Source: BCD1 sp965230565 | GTDB lineage: Bacteria > Bacteroidota > Bacteroidia > Chitinophagales > Saprospiraceae | Length of the DNA: 64,000 nucleotides | Direction of reading: 5' to 3' | Assembly (NCBI GenBank): GCA_965230565.1 | Contig: CBDDLH010000009.1 | Location: forward strand, 1 to 64,000 | In this document: positions 9,157 to 17,603 of the stretch, one piece after another | How positions within the stretch are numbered: the first letter of the stretch is position 1 | Layout: every line of letters begins with the position of its first letter | The notes under the pieces: model-generated | Databases searched by the model: none | What the model was told of the DNA's origin: nothing | Seen by the model: only the letters and a program-made list of their open reading frames with translations | Made by a program: the position numbers and the translations under genes

Positions 9157-9504
9157 AACCATAAAAATATAAAGCTATGAAAACTAAAACTTAAGTTCTT
9201 TCTCTGTATGTATTTGTTCCTCCTGTGAATAATATGGCATTCAATATCGGAATAATTAACCAATATTTCAATTTTTTAACGGTTTAATCCAAAAAAAGCC
9301 AATGACTGCCTAAACTGAAATAGCCACCTGAAATTGAGCCTGACATCCAGATAAACCCTGTTTTTTAACATAAAAAAAAGCCACACTCTCAAAGAGCGTG
9401 GCTGATGAAAAATTGCTATTACACTATTATAATTATTATGTCAGTTTGTTTCATTCCTCAATCTACTGACTGTAGACTGACGACGGAGTACTGCAGACTG
9501 AAAA
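9157..9504. other. convergent intergenic region
   Basis: This gap lies between the convergent LRR and PepSY-like genes. It holds the minus-strand terminator at 9372-9403. Beyond that it is AT-rich, with no coding frame or other structure that I can support. Confidence 0.5.
9372..9403 (-). terminator. rho-independent terminator of the PepSY-like lipoprotein gene
   Basis: AGCCACACTCT (9379-9389) pairs with AGAGCGTGGCT (9393-9403) with one mismatch. On the minus strand the hairpin is followed by a run of eight T. It lies about 100 bases past the stop codon of the minus-strand gene. Confidence 0.8.
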
Positions 9505-10272
9505 CTACGGTCTTGAAAACAGAAACTCCCCGGTCTCAGAATCAAATACGAGGATCAAACGACCTTCTTCTGTACGCATGAAAACGTAAGTTCTCACCGG
9601 ACGCTCACAGGCAGCTTTGAATTCTGCATCGGCATAGTTGTCCGTAATATAGGTGGTGATTACATCAGAAAGTTCTTCAAATTCTATACGCTGGCAGTGG
9701 CGAAGGCAGTGGAAGAGAATATTTCTCTCTTCAATAAAGTTGCCGTCGATATCAAATACGAGAACTACAGGGCCTTCCACCAAAACGATATAACGTTCTC
9801 CTCTCAGCTTGGCACGTCTGATTTCACTGTCAGGGTAGTTTTCAGTGATGTAATCGGTGATGGTAACGGGCAGATCTTCTACGTCAACCAACTCTCCCCA
9901 GTGGTGTCCAGGCCAGCAAGGGCCATGAGGGCCGAACTGGCCGAATGGGCCATTAGGGCCAAAGGGACCACGGAACATCAGCGGACGACCATTACGGTTG
10001 AAATATGCAACGTCGCCATTACCAAACAGGCACTCAAATCCTCTTTCAGAAACTTCATAAGCTTCTTCTACGTAGGTGTCGAAGAAATAATCATCCACAT
10101 ATTCCTTAATGGTCAACGGGAGGTCTGCGGGGTCAATACTTTCTGCATTTTCAGCGAGAGCGATTTCCTGGATCAGCTCGTCATCGGTAAGTTCTTCAAT
10201 ATCTTTTTGGCACGATACAAATGCCATGCTTAAGGCAACTGAAGTGATCAGGAAGAAAAATAACCTTTTCAT
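9505..10272 (-). CDS. lipoprotein with three PepSY-like repeats
   Basis: The 255-residue protein starts MKRLFFFLITSVALSMAFVSC, a signal peptide with lipobox ending at Cys21, so it is a lipoprotein. Three units follow, each of the form LP-x-T-I-x-x-Y-(I/V)-x-(D/E)-x-(Y/F), then a strand rich in charged residues and an ending V-F-D-x-(D/E)-G. They begin near residues 50, 134 and 197. This pattern fits the PepSY-like (PF11396-type) domains common in Bacteroidota lipoproteins, where the function is poorly known. Between units one and two sits an unusual stretch of Gly-Pro-Phe and Gly-Pro-His repeats ending in WPGHHWG, rich in histidine, tryptophan and cysteine. Its own terminator lies downstream. 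Confidence 0.85.
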   Translation of the reverse strand: MKRLFFFLITSVALSMAFVSCQKDIEELTDDELIQEIALAENAESIDPADLPLTIKEYVDDYFFDTYVEEAYEVSERGFECLFGNGDVAYFNRNGRPLMFRGPFGPNGPFGQFGPHGPCWPGHHWGELVDVEDLPVTITDYITENYPDSEIRRAKLRGERYIVLVEGPVVLVFDIDGNFIEERNILFHCLRHCQRIEFEELSDVITTYITDNYADAEFKAACERPVRTYVFMRTEEGRLILVFDSETGEFLFSRP

Positions 10273-10590
10273 AATTTGTAGAATGTTTTGGATTAAAAAA
10301 TTTGAACAGTAAAACAGGTACCTTACGACCTTATGGTGTTAGCAGAGGTGAAAAGGTTGCCTGGGGAGGGCATTTTTTTTTGTTCGAAGGAGAATCATGC
10401 CTAAACCTTTATTATTCTGCAAAAAAATTGTAAATTAAAGTTTGGGATTTGTAAGGATAATCCAACTTGAACCTGCCAAATTGATTTAAATCGTTCTGCT
10501 GCACAAGTCCTGTAACTGCCACTTGCCTTTTTATAATCAGCTGATTATTCATTCGATCTGTTTTTTGGGAAAAGTCCAAAATCAATAACT
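10273..10590. other. divergent intergenic region with a 16-bp palindrome
   Basis: No gene is seen in this gap between divergent genes. The notable structure is ATAATCAG-CTGATTAT at 10533-10548, an exact palindrome 43 bases upstream of the phosphatidyltransferase start codon, which could be an operator. No clear TAnnTTTG promoter was found. Confidence 0.45.
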
Positions 10591-11172
10591 ATGTTTGATT
10601 TAAAAAAACATCTCAACGTTCCCAACGTCCTGTCTGCATACAGGTTGTTTTCCTTTCCGGTGGTAATGTATTTTGCACTGGCCGGACATGAAAAAGTTTT
10701 CGTCGTATTGCTGGTCATCAATTTGATAACCGATGCCTTAGATGGTATAATTGCCCGAGCCTTTAAATTGCAATCTGAATTTGGAGCGAAACTGGATGCC
10801 TACGCCGATATTACCATGTACATAACAGCCATCGTCGGTGTAGTCATTTTTAAACTGGCAGACCTGGAACCACATATGACCATCTTTCTCGTCTTCGTTA
10901 TTGTATATTTCATTCCTAAGGTCATTTCCTATTATAAATTCAAAGAGTTTCCCAGTCTCCACCTTTATTCTTCAAAAATAGGTGGGTACATGCAAGGCTT
11001 CTTTTTCTTCGTATGGTTCGTCTTTGACTTCTATGCCATCTTTTTTTATGTCATTATGATTTGGGGCATTTTGTCCTTATTGGAACAGGTAGCTGTGGTA
11101 ATACTGGCTTCTGAAGCCAAAACGGATGTGAAAGGGTTGTATTGGTTCTTAAAGGAAGGATATGGAAGTTAA
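10591..11172 (+). CDS. CDP-alcohol phosphatidyltransferase family protein
   Basis: The 193-residue membrane protein has about six helices and the complete CDP-alcohol phosphatidyltransferase motif D-x2-D-G-x2-A-R-x8-G-x3-D-x3-D, at Asp48, Asp51, Gly52, Ala55, Arg56, Gly65, Asp69 and Asp73. Enzymes of this family move a phosphatidyl or phospho-alcohol group from a CDP-lipid or CDP-alcohol to an alcohol acceptor in the inner membrane. The acceptor here (glycerol phosphate, serine, inositol phosphate or other) is not evident. It overlaps the following CdsA-like gene by 11 bases, so the two are co-translated, and it opens a four-gene lipid cassette. Confidence 0.92.
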   Translation: MFDLKKHLNVPNVLSAYRLFSFPVVMYFALAGHEKVFVVLLVINLITDALDGIIARAFKLQSEFGAKLDAYADITMYITAIVGVVIFKLADLEPHMTIFLVFVIVYFIPKVISYYKFKEFPSLHLYSSKIGGYMQGFFFFVWFVFDFYAIFFYVIMIWGILSLLEQVAVVILASEAKTDVKGLYWFLKEGYGS

Positions 11173-11884
11173 ATTATACATCATCATCCTGGTTTATTTC
11201 CTGATTGGCGGTGGAATTATGGCGGTCATCAATCGGAATAAGACACCTGAGGTCAGCAAAAATAACTGGGTGAAATACTTTGTTTATCTGTTAATTGTAA
11301 ATATCCTGTTTATTACAATCACCTTCAGGCCAGGGCTCTTCAGGTACATATGCCTGGTTATCATCGCATTCGGGTTCTATGAACTGGGGAGTTTGTCCTT
11401 TAAGTTGAAAAAAGGTAAGATTGGCTGGTTAAGTCTGGGTATCTTTTTATTGATTTCGGTCATTTTTTATCATTTTTCATTGATGCCTAAAAGGTATCTG
11501 TTTTACACGGTATTTCAAGTAACTGTTTTTGATGCTTTCTGTCAACTTTCGGGGCAATTGTTCGGGCGCAGAAAACTGATTCCCAAAATAAGTCCGAACA
11601 AAACTTACGAGGGGTTGTTGGGCGGATTAGTATTGGCAGTTGTAACATCCATACTCATCCGACAACTATTATTACTTACCGTATGGAAGGCCCTACTGTT
11701 GGGCTTGGGGGTTTCGTTTTTTGCCTTGTTTGGAGACTTGCTGGCATCCTATTGCAAACGCAAATTCGGAACCAAGGATTTCAGTGCCCTTATTCCCGGG
11801 CATGGTGGTTTTTTAGACAGATTTGACAGTATGTTAATTGCAGGACCCTTCATGCTTTTCATGGAGAAATATTTTGAGATATGA
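11162..11884 (+). CDS. phosphatidate cytidylyltransferase (CdsA-like)
   Basis: The 240-residue polytopic protein carries the full CdsA signature S-x2-K-R-x4-K-D-x-S-x2-I-P-G-H-G-G-x2-D-R-F-D at residues 196-222, which binds CTP and metal. The enzyme makes CDP-diacylglycerol from phosphatidate and CTP. Phosphatidyltransferases such as the upstream gene product use this lipid, and the 11-base overlap agrees with that link. It also overlaps the next gene by four bases (ATGA). It is slightly shorter than a housekeeping CdsA (about 270-285 residues) and may be a second, specialised copy (inference). Confidence 0.9.
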   Translation: MEVKLYIIILVYFLIGGGIMAVINRNKTPEVSKNNWVKYFVYLLIVNILFITITFRPGLFRYICLVIIAFGFYELGSLSFKLKKGKIGWLSLGIFLLISVIFYHFSLMPKRYLFYTVFQVTVFDAFCQLSGQLFGRRKLIPKISPNKTYEGLLGGLVLAVVTSILIRQLLLLTVWKALLLGLGVSFFALFGDLLASYCKRKFGTKDFSALIPGHGGFLDRFDSMLIAGPFMLFMEKYFEI

Positions 11885-12561
11885 GACAACAATGGCTTTA
11901 CACCCTCGCTTTTGCGGCAGCATTTTTAGGCCTGGTTCTATTCATAGAGTATTTGTATACCAGATTTGAAATAAAGGCTGAGTTTACCAGAAAAACGGCA
12001 CACATTGCAGCTACAATTTTTAGTTTACTATTTTTAACTACTTTTCAATCTTACGAATATGTCATTATTTTGGGCGTTATTTTTTTCCTGCTTTTGTTTG
12101 TTGGGAAAAAGCTCAATTTATTCAAATCTATATATTCAGTAGATCGGAAAACTTCCGGTAGTTATATGCTTCCCATTGCCATCTGCCTGTTGTTTGTGAT
12201 CGCAAAAGAGAATGATAATAATCTGTTGTTTGTCTTGCCGCTGTTGACACTGGGAGTGAGTGACCCTCTCGCCGGAATTGTAGGGACCATTTACAAAGGC
12301 CACTCCAAAAAAATTGTTCTGGCAAATCACAAATTTGATAAAACCATCATCGGGTCTACCGTTTTTTTGCTCTCAACTTTAATCCTTTCGGTTATTGTGT
12401 TGAGCTTTTTTTCTTTTTCGGGAAATCAGCTGCTCCTATTGTCCCTGAGTCTTGCAATAATTGCCACATTGATTGAAATGATCAGTATAAATGGGTTTGA
12501 TAATCTTACGGTTCCACTAACGATGTGTCTGATCCTTTGGTTAGTTACCGGCAGCAATTAA
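11881..12561 (+). CDS. dolichol/phytol kinase-like CTP-dependent membrane protein
   Basis: The 226-residue protein has about seven helices. Landmarks of the CTP-dependent SEC59/VTE5 polyprenol and phytol kinase group, distantly related to CdsA, are RKTAHI (about 37-42), SDPLAGIVG (about 126-134), DKTIIGS (about 153-159) and the ending E-x-I-S-x-N-G-F-D-N-L-T-V-P-L. Known members phosphorylate an isoprenoid or similar alcohol with CTP. The substrate here is unknown. Start ATG overlaps the upstream stop (ATGA), showing translational coupling to the CdsA-like gene. Confidence 0.82.
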   Translation: MRQQWLYTLAFAAAFLGLVLFIEYLYTRFEIKAEFTRKTAHIAATIFSLLFLTTFQSYEYVIILGVIFFLLLFVGKKLNLFKSIYSVDRKTSGSYMLPIAICLLFVIAKENDNNLLFVLPLLTLGVSDPLAGIVGTIYKGHSKKIVLANHKFDKTIIGSTVFLLSTLILSVIVLSFFSFSGNQLLLLSLSLAIIATLIEMISINGFDNLTVPLTMCLILWLVTGSN

Positions 12562-12588
12562 AATCACCTTCGCAAATTTTTAATAGCA

Positions 12589-13029
12589 TTGAAAGCAAGG
12601 AAATTGAATAAAGGGGTTTTTAAAAATGTGGTAAGTAAATATCATAATTTACCGGAAAACGTAAGGCTGATCCTGACAGCCATTATTGGTGCGCTGGTTG
12701 GATTAATTACTTATGAGATCATCTATTTTTTGAACCCCATGGAGCCGAGGGCAAGCTCCAGCTGGTTCATCGCTTTTGTCATTGGGGTTGCCCGGCAACA
12801 TGCCTTACACAGGTGGTTGACATTTTTGCATAAAACCTCCTACTGGAAGAGTTTGGCCAAAGCTTATGTAATGTATTCCGGTTCCCTGTTTGTGACGTCT
12901 GCACTCAACTGGATATTGACCGAAGAATTGTTGATCCATCACCGGATTGCCTGGGGCTTATGTTTGATAGCAACAGGCTTAATAAGTCTGATCTTTCTGA
13001 AGAGGTTTGTGTTTAAACCTGTAAAGTGA
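12589..13029 (+). CDS. GtrA-like small membrane protein
   Basis: The product has four predicted helices arranged as in GtrA-type proteins: a first helix in LILTAIIGALVGLITYEIIYFL, a second with R-x-x-A-L-H-R-W-L-T-F, and a last helix ending F-L-K-R-F-V-F-K-P. GtrA-like proteins are thought to move lipid-linked sugars or polyprenols across the membrane. The start is uncertain: TTG 12589, TTG 12604, and GTG 12628 (which has AAAGGGG 10 bases upstream) are all in frame and there is no ATG. It follows the kinase-like gene by about 28 bases and is likely the last gene of the same operon. An AT-rich 11-bp hairpin at 13060-13089 follows. Confidence 0.68.
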   Translation: MKARKLNKGVFKNVVSKYHNLPENVRLILTAIIGALVGLITYEIIYFLNPMEPRASSSWFIAFVIGVARQHALHRWLTFLHKTSYWKSLAKAYVMYSGSLFVTSALNWILTEELLIHHRIAWGLCLIATGLISLIFLKRFVFKPVK

Positions 13030-13059
13030 GTTTTCCTAAGACGAGGAAATTTGTCAGTT

Positions 13060-13089
13060 TTTAAAATGGAAGTATTTCTCCATTTTAAA
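13060..13089 (+). terminator. AT-rich hairpin after the lipid cassette
   Basis: TTTAAAATGGA (13060-13070) and TCCATTTTAAA (13079-13089) form a perfect 11-bp stem with an 8-base loop. A T-run occurs about 20 bases further on. It may end the upstream operon, but it lacks the GC-rich stem of a classical terminator. Confidence 0.4.
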
Positions 13090-13182
13090 TATTGAATTAT
13101 TATTAAGTTTTTTAGACCTTTCTGCCTTGGAAATTGTTTAGGATTTTCAAAACGGAATTCATTGACAGACAATAAAAGAAAA

Positions 13183-14262
13183 ATGAAAAATACACCCGAA
13201 ATGTCCCTTACCTTTCCATGTGGAACTACCATGAAAAACAGATTCATGTTAGCCCCTTTGACCAACCGACAAAGTCATGAAAATGGCCAGTTGTCGGAGG
13301 ATGAATTACATTGGCTGACGATGAGAGCCAAAGGGCAGTTTGGATTGGTGATGACTTGTGCTTCCCATGTTCAGGAAGTGGGCAAAGGTTTTCCGGGCCA
13401 GTTGGGGATTTTTTCCGATGATCTTATGGAAGGACATAAAAGATTGACGGCAAACATCAAAGAATATGGGAGTCTGGCCGTTATCCAGTTGCATCATGCG
13501 GGTATGCGCTCTCCTGCTGAGTTGATTCAGCAGGCACCGGTTTGTCCTTCGGATAATGAAAAATTCGGTGCTCGCGGTCTTTCCCTGGAAGAAGTGGAAC
13601 AATTACGGGATGATTTTATCAAAGCCGCGATAAGAGCTCAAAAATGTGGTTATGATGGCGTGGAGGTTCATGGTGCTCACGGGTATATTCTTACCCAATT
13701 CCTAAGCTCGGAGACCAATCTCCGCACAGATGAGTATGGTGGTTCACTGCAGAATCGAGCACGGATTATTTTTGAAATAATCGACGGGATCAGGCAGGCT
13801 TGCGGAGAAAAATTCCTGCTGGGAATCCGACTGTCTCCCGAAAAAGCGGGCATGGATGTACTGGAGGTGAGGTCGGTTTGCCAGCAATTAATTGATGAAG
13901 GCAAAATCGACTTTCTCGACATTTCCCTGTGGGATTCCTTTAAGCTTCCGGAAGACGAACGTTATCAGGACAAAACGCTATTGGAGCATTTTTCCAGCCT
14001 TGATTTTAAAGAGGTAAAATGGACGGTGGCCGGGAAAATCAGATCGGGAGAGGATGTCCATAAAATCCTAAATGCGGGAGTGGACTTTGTGGCCATCGGG
14101 CGTTCGGCGATTCTGCATCATGATTTTCCTGAAAAGGTAATAAACAATCCGGATTTTAAACCTGCTGAAAACCCGGTGTCCAAAGATTACCTCAGAAAAG
14201 AGGGGTTGGGAGAGGCTTTTATCGAATACATGCACAGATGGCCCGGGTTTGTGGAGGAGTGA
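13183..14262 (+). CDS. Old Yellow Enzyme-type NADH:flavin oxidoreductase
   Basis: The 359-residue TIM-barrel protein fits the OYE family: N-terminal K-N-R-F-M-L-A-P-L-T-N-R, the active-site pair H-H (QLHHAG), GYDGVEVHGAHGYILTQFLS, the highly typical R-T-D-E-Y-G-G-S-L-Q-N-R-A-R, and a C-terminal FMN-phosphate binding part (VAGKIRSG... VAIGRSAI). Such FMN enzymes reduce activated C=C bonds with NAD(P)H. The physiological substrate is unknown. ATG 13183, preceded by AAAAGA, is chosen over an in-frame TTG at 13162. It stands alone. Confidence 0.93.
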   Translation: MKNTPEMSLTFPCGTTMKNRFMLAPLTNRQSHENGQLSEDELHWLTMRAKGQFGLVMTCASHVQEVGKGFPGQLGIFSDDLMEGHKRLTANIKEYGSLAVIQLHHAGMRSPAELIQQAPVCPSDNEKFGARGLSLEEVEQLRDDFIKAAIRAQKCGYDGVEVHGAHGYILTQFLSSETNLRTDEYGGSLQNRARIIFEIIDGIRQACGEKFLLGIRLSPEKAGMDVLEVRSVCQQLIDEGKIDFLDISLWDSFKLPEDERYQDKTLLEHFSSLDFKEVKWTVAGKIRSGEDVHKILNAGVDFVAIGRSAILHHDFPEKVINNPDFKPAENPVSKDYLRKEGLGEAFIEYMHRWPGFVEE

Positions 14263-14337
14263 TTGTTTTTCCTCCGACAAAGCCTGTCGCCTTGATATAT
14301 TTATCCTTATTCCCCTGTTCCCTTATTCCCTTGACTA

Positions 14338-14632
14338 TTACCGCTGAATAGGAATCTTCTTCCGCAGCCGCTCCTCCTCCGCTCGTCGCTCCGTGAGAAT
14401 GGAATCGATACTCGATTGGACCAATTCATCAAATTGCTCATCACAGATACTGTCGAGAGATACCCGCAAGTTTCAGCACCCGCTCCTTATAAATGGTGTC
14501 TACAATCCTGCGTTCCTGATAACTCAGCTTGATCTGTGTCCGATTCTTGCTGTCATCACAGGCAGGGAACAACATTACAGTAACTGCCAACAAGACAAAA
14601 ATGGATTTTATTGATCTGTTTTTTCGAAGCAT
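14338..14632 (-). pseudogene. small lipoprotein gene broken by a one-base frameshift
   Basis: The minus strand from ATG 14632 encodes a lipoprotein start (MLRKNRSIKSIFVLLAVTVM, then LFPAC with the lipobox Cys) and continues SYQERRIVDTIYKERVLKL before an early stop near 14444. In another frame, coding resumes as LRVSLDSICDEQFDEL, then VQSSIDSILTERRAEEERL and RKKIPIQR, ending at TAA 14338-14340. One extra base near 14468-14474 (GAAACTTGCGGG instead of GAAATTGCGGG or similar) explains both. Repaired, it would be a 97-residue lipoprotein with a helical, charged C-terminus, of no recognised family. It is either a recent pseudogene or a sequence error. Confidence 0.65.
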
Positions 14633-14671
14633 TTTGAATTCTGTTAAAAAAAATGAGAACCAGCCTCCACC

Positions 14672-14705
14672 AGAAATACTATTTTTTCCAAAAAATAGTA
14701 TTTCT
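14672..14705. repeat. AGAAATACT palindrome, copy 1
   Basis: A perfect 34-base palindrome: AGAAATACTATTTTTT, central CC, then its exact reverse complement. It lies between the broken lipoprotein gene and lptB. It is one of five copies in the window. Confidence 0.9.
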
Positions 14706-14787
14706 TAACCAGCCAAACCCGCAATGGAGCGCAGCGACATCCCGAACCTGTCTGCTAACCCGCAACTCGCAACCGAAGTAACCCGGA

Positions 14788-15540
14788 TCACCTCTCCTCA
14801 TTCACATCGATTACCTTCTTCCTTAACTCAAAGTGTTTACCCAGATATACCTTTCGCACCATCTCATCTGCCGCCAGTTCCTCCGCCGTTCCGGATTTGA
14901 GGATGCTGCCTTCGAACATCAGGTAGGCGCGATCGGTAATCGACAGCGTTTCCTGGACATTGTGATCAGTGATCAGGATGCCGATGTTTTTGGTCTTGAG
15001 TTTGGCGACGATGTATTGGATGTCTTCCACGGCAATCGGGTCGATACCGGCAAAAGGTTCGTCAAGCAGGATGAAATTCGGGTTGGTGGCCAGGGCACGC
15101 GCAATTTCTGTTCTTCGGCGTTCTCCACCTGAGAGCATGTCCCCGTGGCTTTTACGCACTTTCTCGAGGCCAAATTCATCGATCAGGGACTCCAGTTTTT
15201 CTTTTTGCTCCTGCTTCGACAGATCCGTCATTTCCAGGATGGCTTTGATGTTATCTTCTACACTTAGTTTCCTGAACACGGAAGGTTCCTGTGGCAGGTA
15301 GCCGATTCCCTTTCGGGCACGTTTATACATGGGTAATTCGGTAATTTCCTCATTGTCGATGAAAACAGCTCCTTCATTGGGTTTGATGAATCCTACCACC
15401 ATATAAAAGGAAGTCGTTTTTCCCGCTCCGTTGGGTCCTAATAACCCTACGATCTCTCCACGATTCACCTCGATGGATACGCCACGTACAACTTTCCGCT
15501 TACCGTATATTTTGACCAGATTTTCAGCCCGTAATTTCAT
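14788..15540 (-). CDS. lptB: LPS export ABC transporter ATP-binding protein LptB
   Basis: The 250-residue ATPase has Walker A GPNGAGKT (35-42), Q-loop LPQEPSVF (Gln84), signature LSGGERRR (136-143), Walker B FILLDEPFAGIDP (Asp160, Glu161) and H-loop His193 in ITDHNV. The stretch around GIGYLPQEPSVFRKLSVEDN, together with LTDHN-type and FAGIDP motifs, is characteristic of LptB rather than other ABC ATPases. LptB powers the LptFG complex that moves lipopolysaccharide from the inner membrane to the outer membrane. None of its partners (lptF, lptG, lptC, lptA) is next to it. It is followed and preceded by copies of the AGAAATACT palindrome. Confidence 0.95.
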   Translation of the reverse strand: MKLRAENLVKIYGKRKVVRGVSIEVNRGEIVGLLGPNGAGKTTSFYMVVGFIKPNEGAVFIDNEEITELPMYKRARKGIGYLPQEPSVFRKLSVEDNIKAILEMTDLSKQEQKEKLESLIDEFGLEKVRKSHGDMLSGGERRRTEIARALATNPNFILLDEPFAGIDPIAVEDIQYIVAKLKTKNIGILITDHNVQETLSITDRAYLMFEGSILKSGTAEELAADEMVRKVYLGKHFELRKKVIDVNEER

Positions 15541-15580
15541 AAATAATTTTTAGTTTTTTGCGTTGGTTAATGGGGTTGAA

Positions 15581-15613
15581 AGAAATACTATTTTTCCAAA
15601 AAATAGTATTTCT
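15581..15613. repeat. AGAAATACT palindrome, copy 2
   Basis: AGAAATACTATTTTT, central CC, AAAAAATAGTATTTCT. The 33-base inverted repeat sits between lptB and the beta-barrel gene, both on the minus strand. Confidence 0.9.
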
Positions 15614-15628
15614 AAACCAGCAACCAGA

Positions 15629-16366
15629 TCAATCCACATAAATAACTTCCCTCAAAAACCTCAATCCAACCGTAACCTCAAACGTCTGGTTCCTGATTTT
15701 ACGTTCGCTGATGGTCCGTGACTCACCGGTGTACGGATCTGTAACGTTTGGAATGGACGGTTGTACATATTGATTGGAAAAATCAGGGTTGTACGTAAAT
15801 TCCAGCATCAAGCCGAAATAGTCAGAAATTTCAAATTCAAGACCTCCGCCTGCGATCAGGCCGTAATTGATGTCCCTGATGAAAGTAGGTTCGTCAAATG
15901 GGTAGATGGCGTATGCGGGATTCAGGGTGTTGAAGTTGGAATAAATATCAAGATTGGTGTCAATCGTATAATCAAGGCGAATACCCAGCATGTAAAAGAA
16001 CTTGCTGCTTACGCCAAAATCGAACTTCTGTTTCATTCCGGCTCCGAGTACGGCATTTTGAAACAGGAATTCTCTGGCAGGAGGACGGGTATATCCACCT
16101 GAGAAAGGGTTTACATAGAGCCTGTTCCTGATGGCACTACCTTTGACATGGTAGCCAAGTTGTGCAAAAACAGCAAATTCATTACTTTCGGAACGACTCT
16201 CAATAAAAAGGTCACCGCAATATTTCAACAATGGGTCCTGTTCAAATCCATTCCAGTTCTGAAAGCCGACCAGTAGGCCTCCTTTTACGCCAAAATAATA
16301 ACCTCCCTGAGCAAAGGCTGTCAATCCAATAGTCAAAAAAAGTGTCAGTGTAATTATCTTTTTCAT
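15629..16366 (-). CDS. outer-membrane beta-barrel protein
   Basis: The 245-residue protein starts MKKIITLTLFLTIGLTAFAQ, a signal peptide with an AFAQ cleavage site, and continues GGYYFGVKGGLLVGFQ. It consists of alternating amphipathic strands and ends in F-E-V-T-V-G-L-R-F-L, close to the terminal aromatic strand of outer-membrane barrels. It belongs to the general PorT/OMP beta-barrel class of Bacteroidota, which have diverse or unknown roles. ATG 16366 is chosen over TTG 16387 because it gives a normal signal peptide. Confidence 0.82.
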   Translation of the reverse strand: MKKIITLTLFLTIGLTAFAQGGYYFGVKGGLLVGFQNWNGFEQDPLLKYCGDLFIESRSESNEFAVFAQLGYHVKGSAIRNRLYVNPFSGGYTRPPAREFLFQNAVLGAGMKQKFDFGVSSKFFYMLGIRLDYTIDTNLDIYSNFNTLNPAYAIYPFDEPTFIRDINYGLIAGGGLEFEISDYFGLMLEFTYNPDFSNQYVQPSIPNVTDPYTGESRTISERKIRNQTFEVTVGLRFLREVIYVD

Positions 16367-16414
16367 CCGTATTTTTAATTGTGTCAATTAATTTGATTTT
16401 AGTCTTCTGTCCTG

Positions 16415-16448
16415 AGAAATACTATTTTTTCAAAAAAGTAGTATTTCT
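16415..16448. repeat. AGAAATACT palindrome, copy 3
   Basis: AGAAATACTATTTTTT, central C, AAAAAAGTAGTATTTCT. The right arm has one extra G compared with the other copies. It lies between the beta-barrel gene and the lipoprotein gene. Confidence 0.85.
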
Positions 16449-16490
16449 GGCAGCCTTTGTTCCTTTATTCCCTTTTTTCATTGTTCCCTT

Positions 16491-17450
16491 TTAATTCTCC
16501 CTCATCCAGTCAAGGATTTCCTGAACCGGTTTTGCTGCTACATCTGCAGGTAACTCCATGCGTTGATAATTTTGAAGATCAAAAGCTAAAGGAGTTTTGT
16601 TCTCATCCTTCATTTTCAAAACCAAAAAACGGTTATTTCTCGCTGCTGCAGGTATATTGGTGTCGATGTCGCCAGGCTGCTGAAGCATTGGGTTGATGGA
16701 AAACTCTTCTGTTTCGACATCGTATTTGGGCATCAGGCACTGGGTGCCGCCATCACTGCTCGGGAATAAGAACAGGGAACCAAAATTGGATTCATCAATT
16801 TCGTATTCGGCGAAAGGCAATACATTTTTTGGTGCAGAGGGATCTCTGAGGTCAAAGGCAAATACACCTTCATCTCTTGCATAACCGATCAGAAATTGTT
16901 CCCATACTTCCACACGCTGGATCATGCCGGACTGGGCATCTTCTCCGTAGCGTTCAAGTTTGTATGCCGGAGTGAGAGCCGGTAGCAACTTTTGGTCCTC
17001 CAGGTCATAACAGAAAATTTTATCAAATCCCCTGATACCAAGCAGATTGCTTGAGTTGTTATAATTGATCTTGGCCAGGTAATAGGGATAATCCGGACTC
17101 ACATTAACTGGTAAGGTAACCCTGTTGAGTTGGTCGCACGATTCACTGTCAAAAATGGCCAATACCCGATGGCTGTCACCTAAGCCTTCATCAACAGTTG
17201 TGGAATCTGCGAGGATGTAGGCAATTATTTTTTTCTCTGGCAGGACAAGCTTGTTGCCGGAAAGGATATTGCCTGAAATCGGGCAATCCTTATTAGTATA
17301 GGTATCGGGGGTATCGTTTTCTGAAACCGTTACCGAAGTGGTATCTGAGTCTGTAGTGGCCACATCTCCGGAACCCGTTGTGGTGTCACCGCCACAGCCG
17401 GATAGGATCAACATTGCTAATGAGAGCAGGACCAAATTAATTTTTCCCAT
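16491..17450 (-). CDS. lipoprotein of unknown function
   Basis: The 319-residue protein has a lipoprotein signal (MGKINLVLLSLAMLILSGC, lipobox LSGC) followed by a Thr/Ser/Asp-rich linker (about residues 20-50) and a globular region with many short strands. It includes FDSESCDQ, FDLRDPSAPKNVLPF and FDLQNYQRMELP, which suggest a beta-propeller-like fold with blades ending in F-D-L. No enzyme motif is seen. ATG 17450 is preferred to GTG 17471. It is divergent from the BlaI gene. Confidence 0.8.
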   Translation of the reverse strand: MGKINLVLLSLAMLILSGCGGDTTTGSGDVATTDSDTTSVTVSENDTPDTYTNKDCPISGNILSGNKLVLPEKKIIAYILADSTTVDEGLGDSHRVLAIFDSESCDQLNRVTLPVNVSPDYPYYLAKINYNNSSNLLGIRGFDKIFCYDLEDQKLLPALTPAYKLERYGEDAQSGMIQRVEVWEQFLIGYARDEGVFAFDLRDPSAPKNVLPFAEYEIDESNFGSLFLFPSSDGGTQCLMPKYDVETEEFSINPMLQQPGDIDTNIPAAARNNRFLVLKMKDENKTPLAFDLQNYQRMELPADVAAKPVQEILDWMREN

Positions 17451-17603
17451 AATTGAATCGGTTTGTGCCACTTTTAAGAATTGGCTTGTGTCTTTATAAA
17501 ATACAAAGGTAAACTTTAAACTTTGAATAGGAGAAAAAGCCAGTTTATACTTTAACGGGAATGGGGGAGGAAGTTGTTAGAAAAATGTTAAAAATTCCTT
17601 AAA

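Noticed and set aside
15629..16366. PorP/SprF-type partner for the SprB-like adhesin
   Set aside because: The barrel protein lacks the length and motifs of PorP/SprF proteins, so no adhesin-specific secretion partner can be named in this window.
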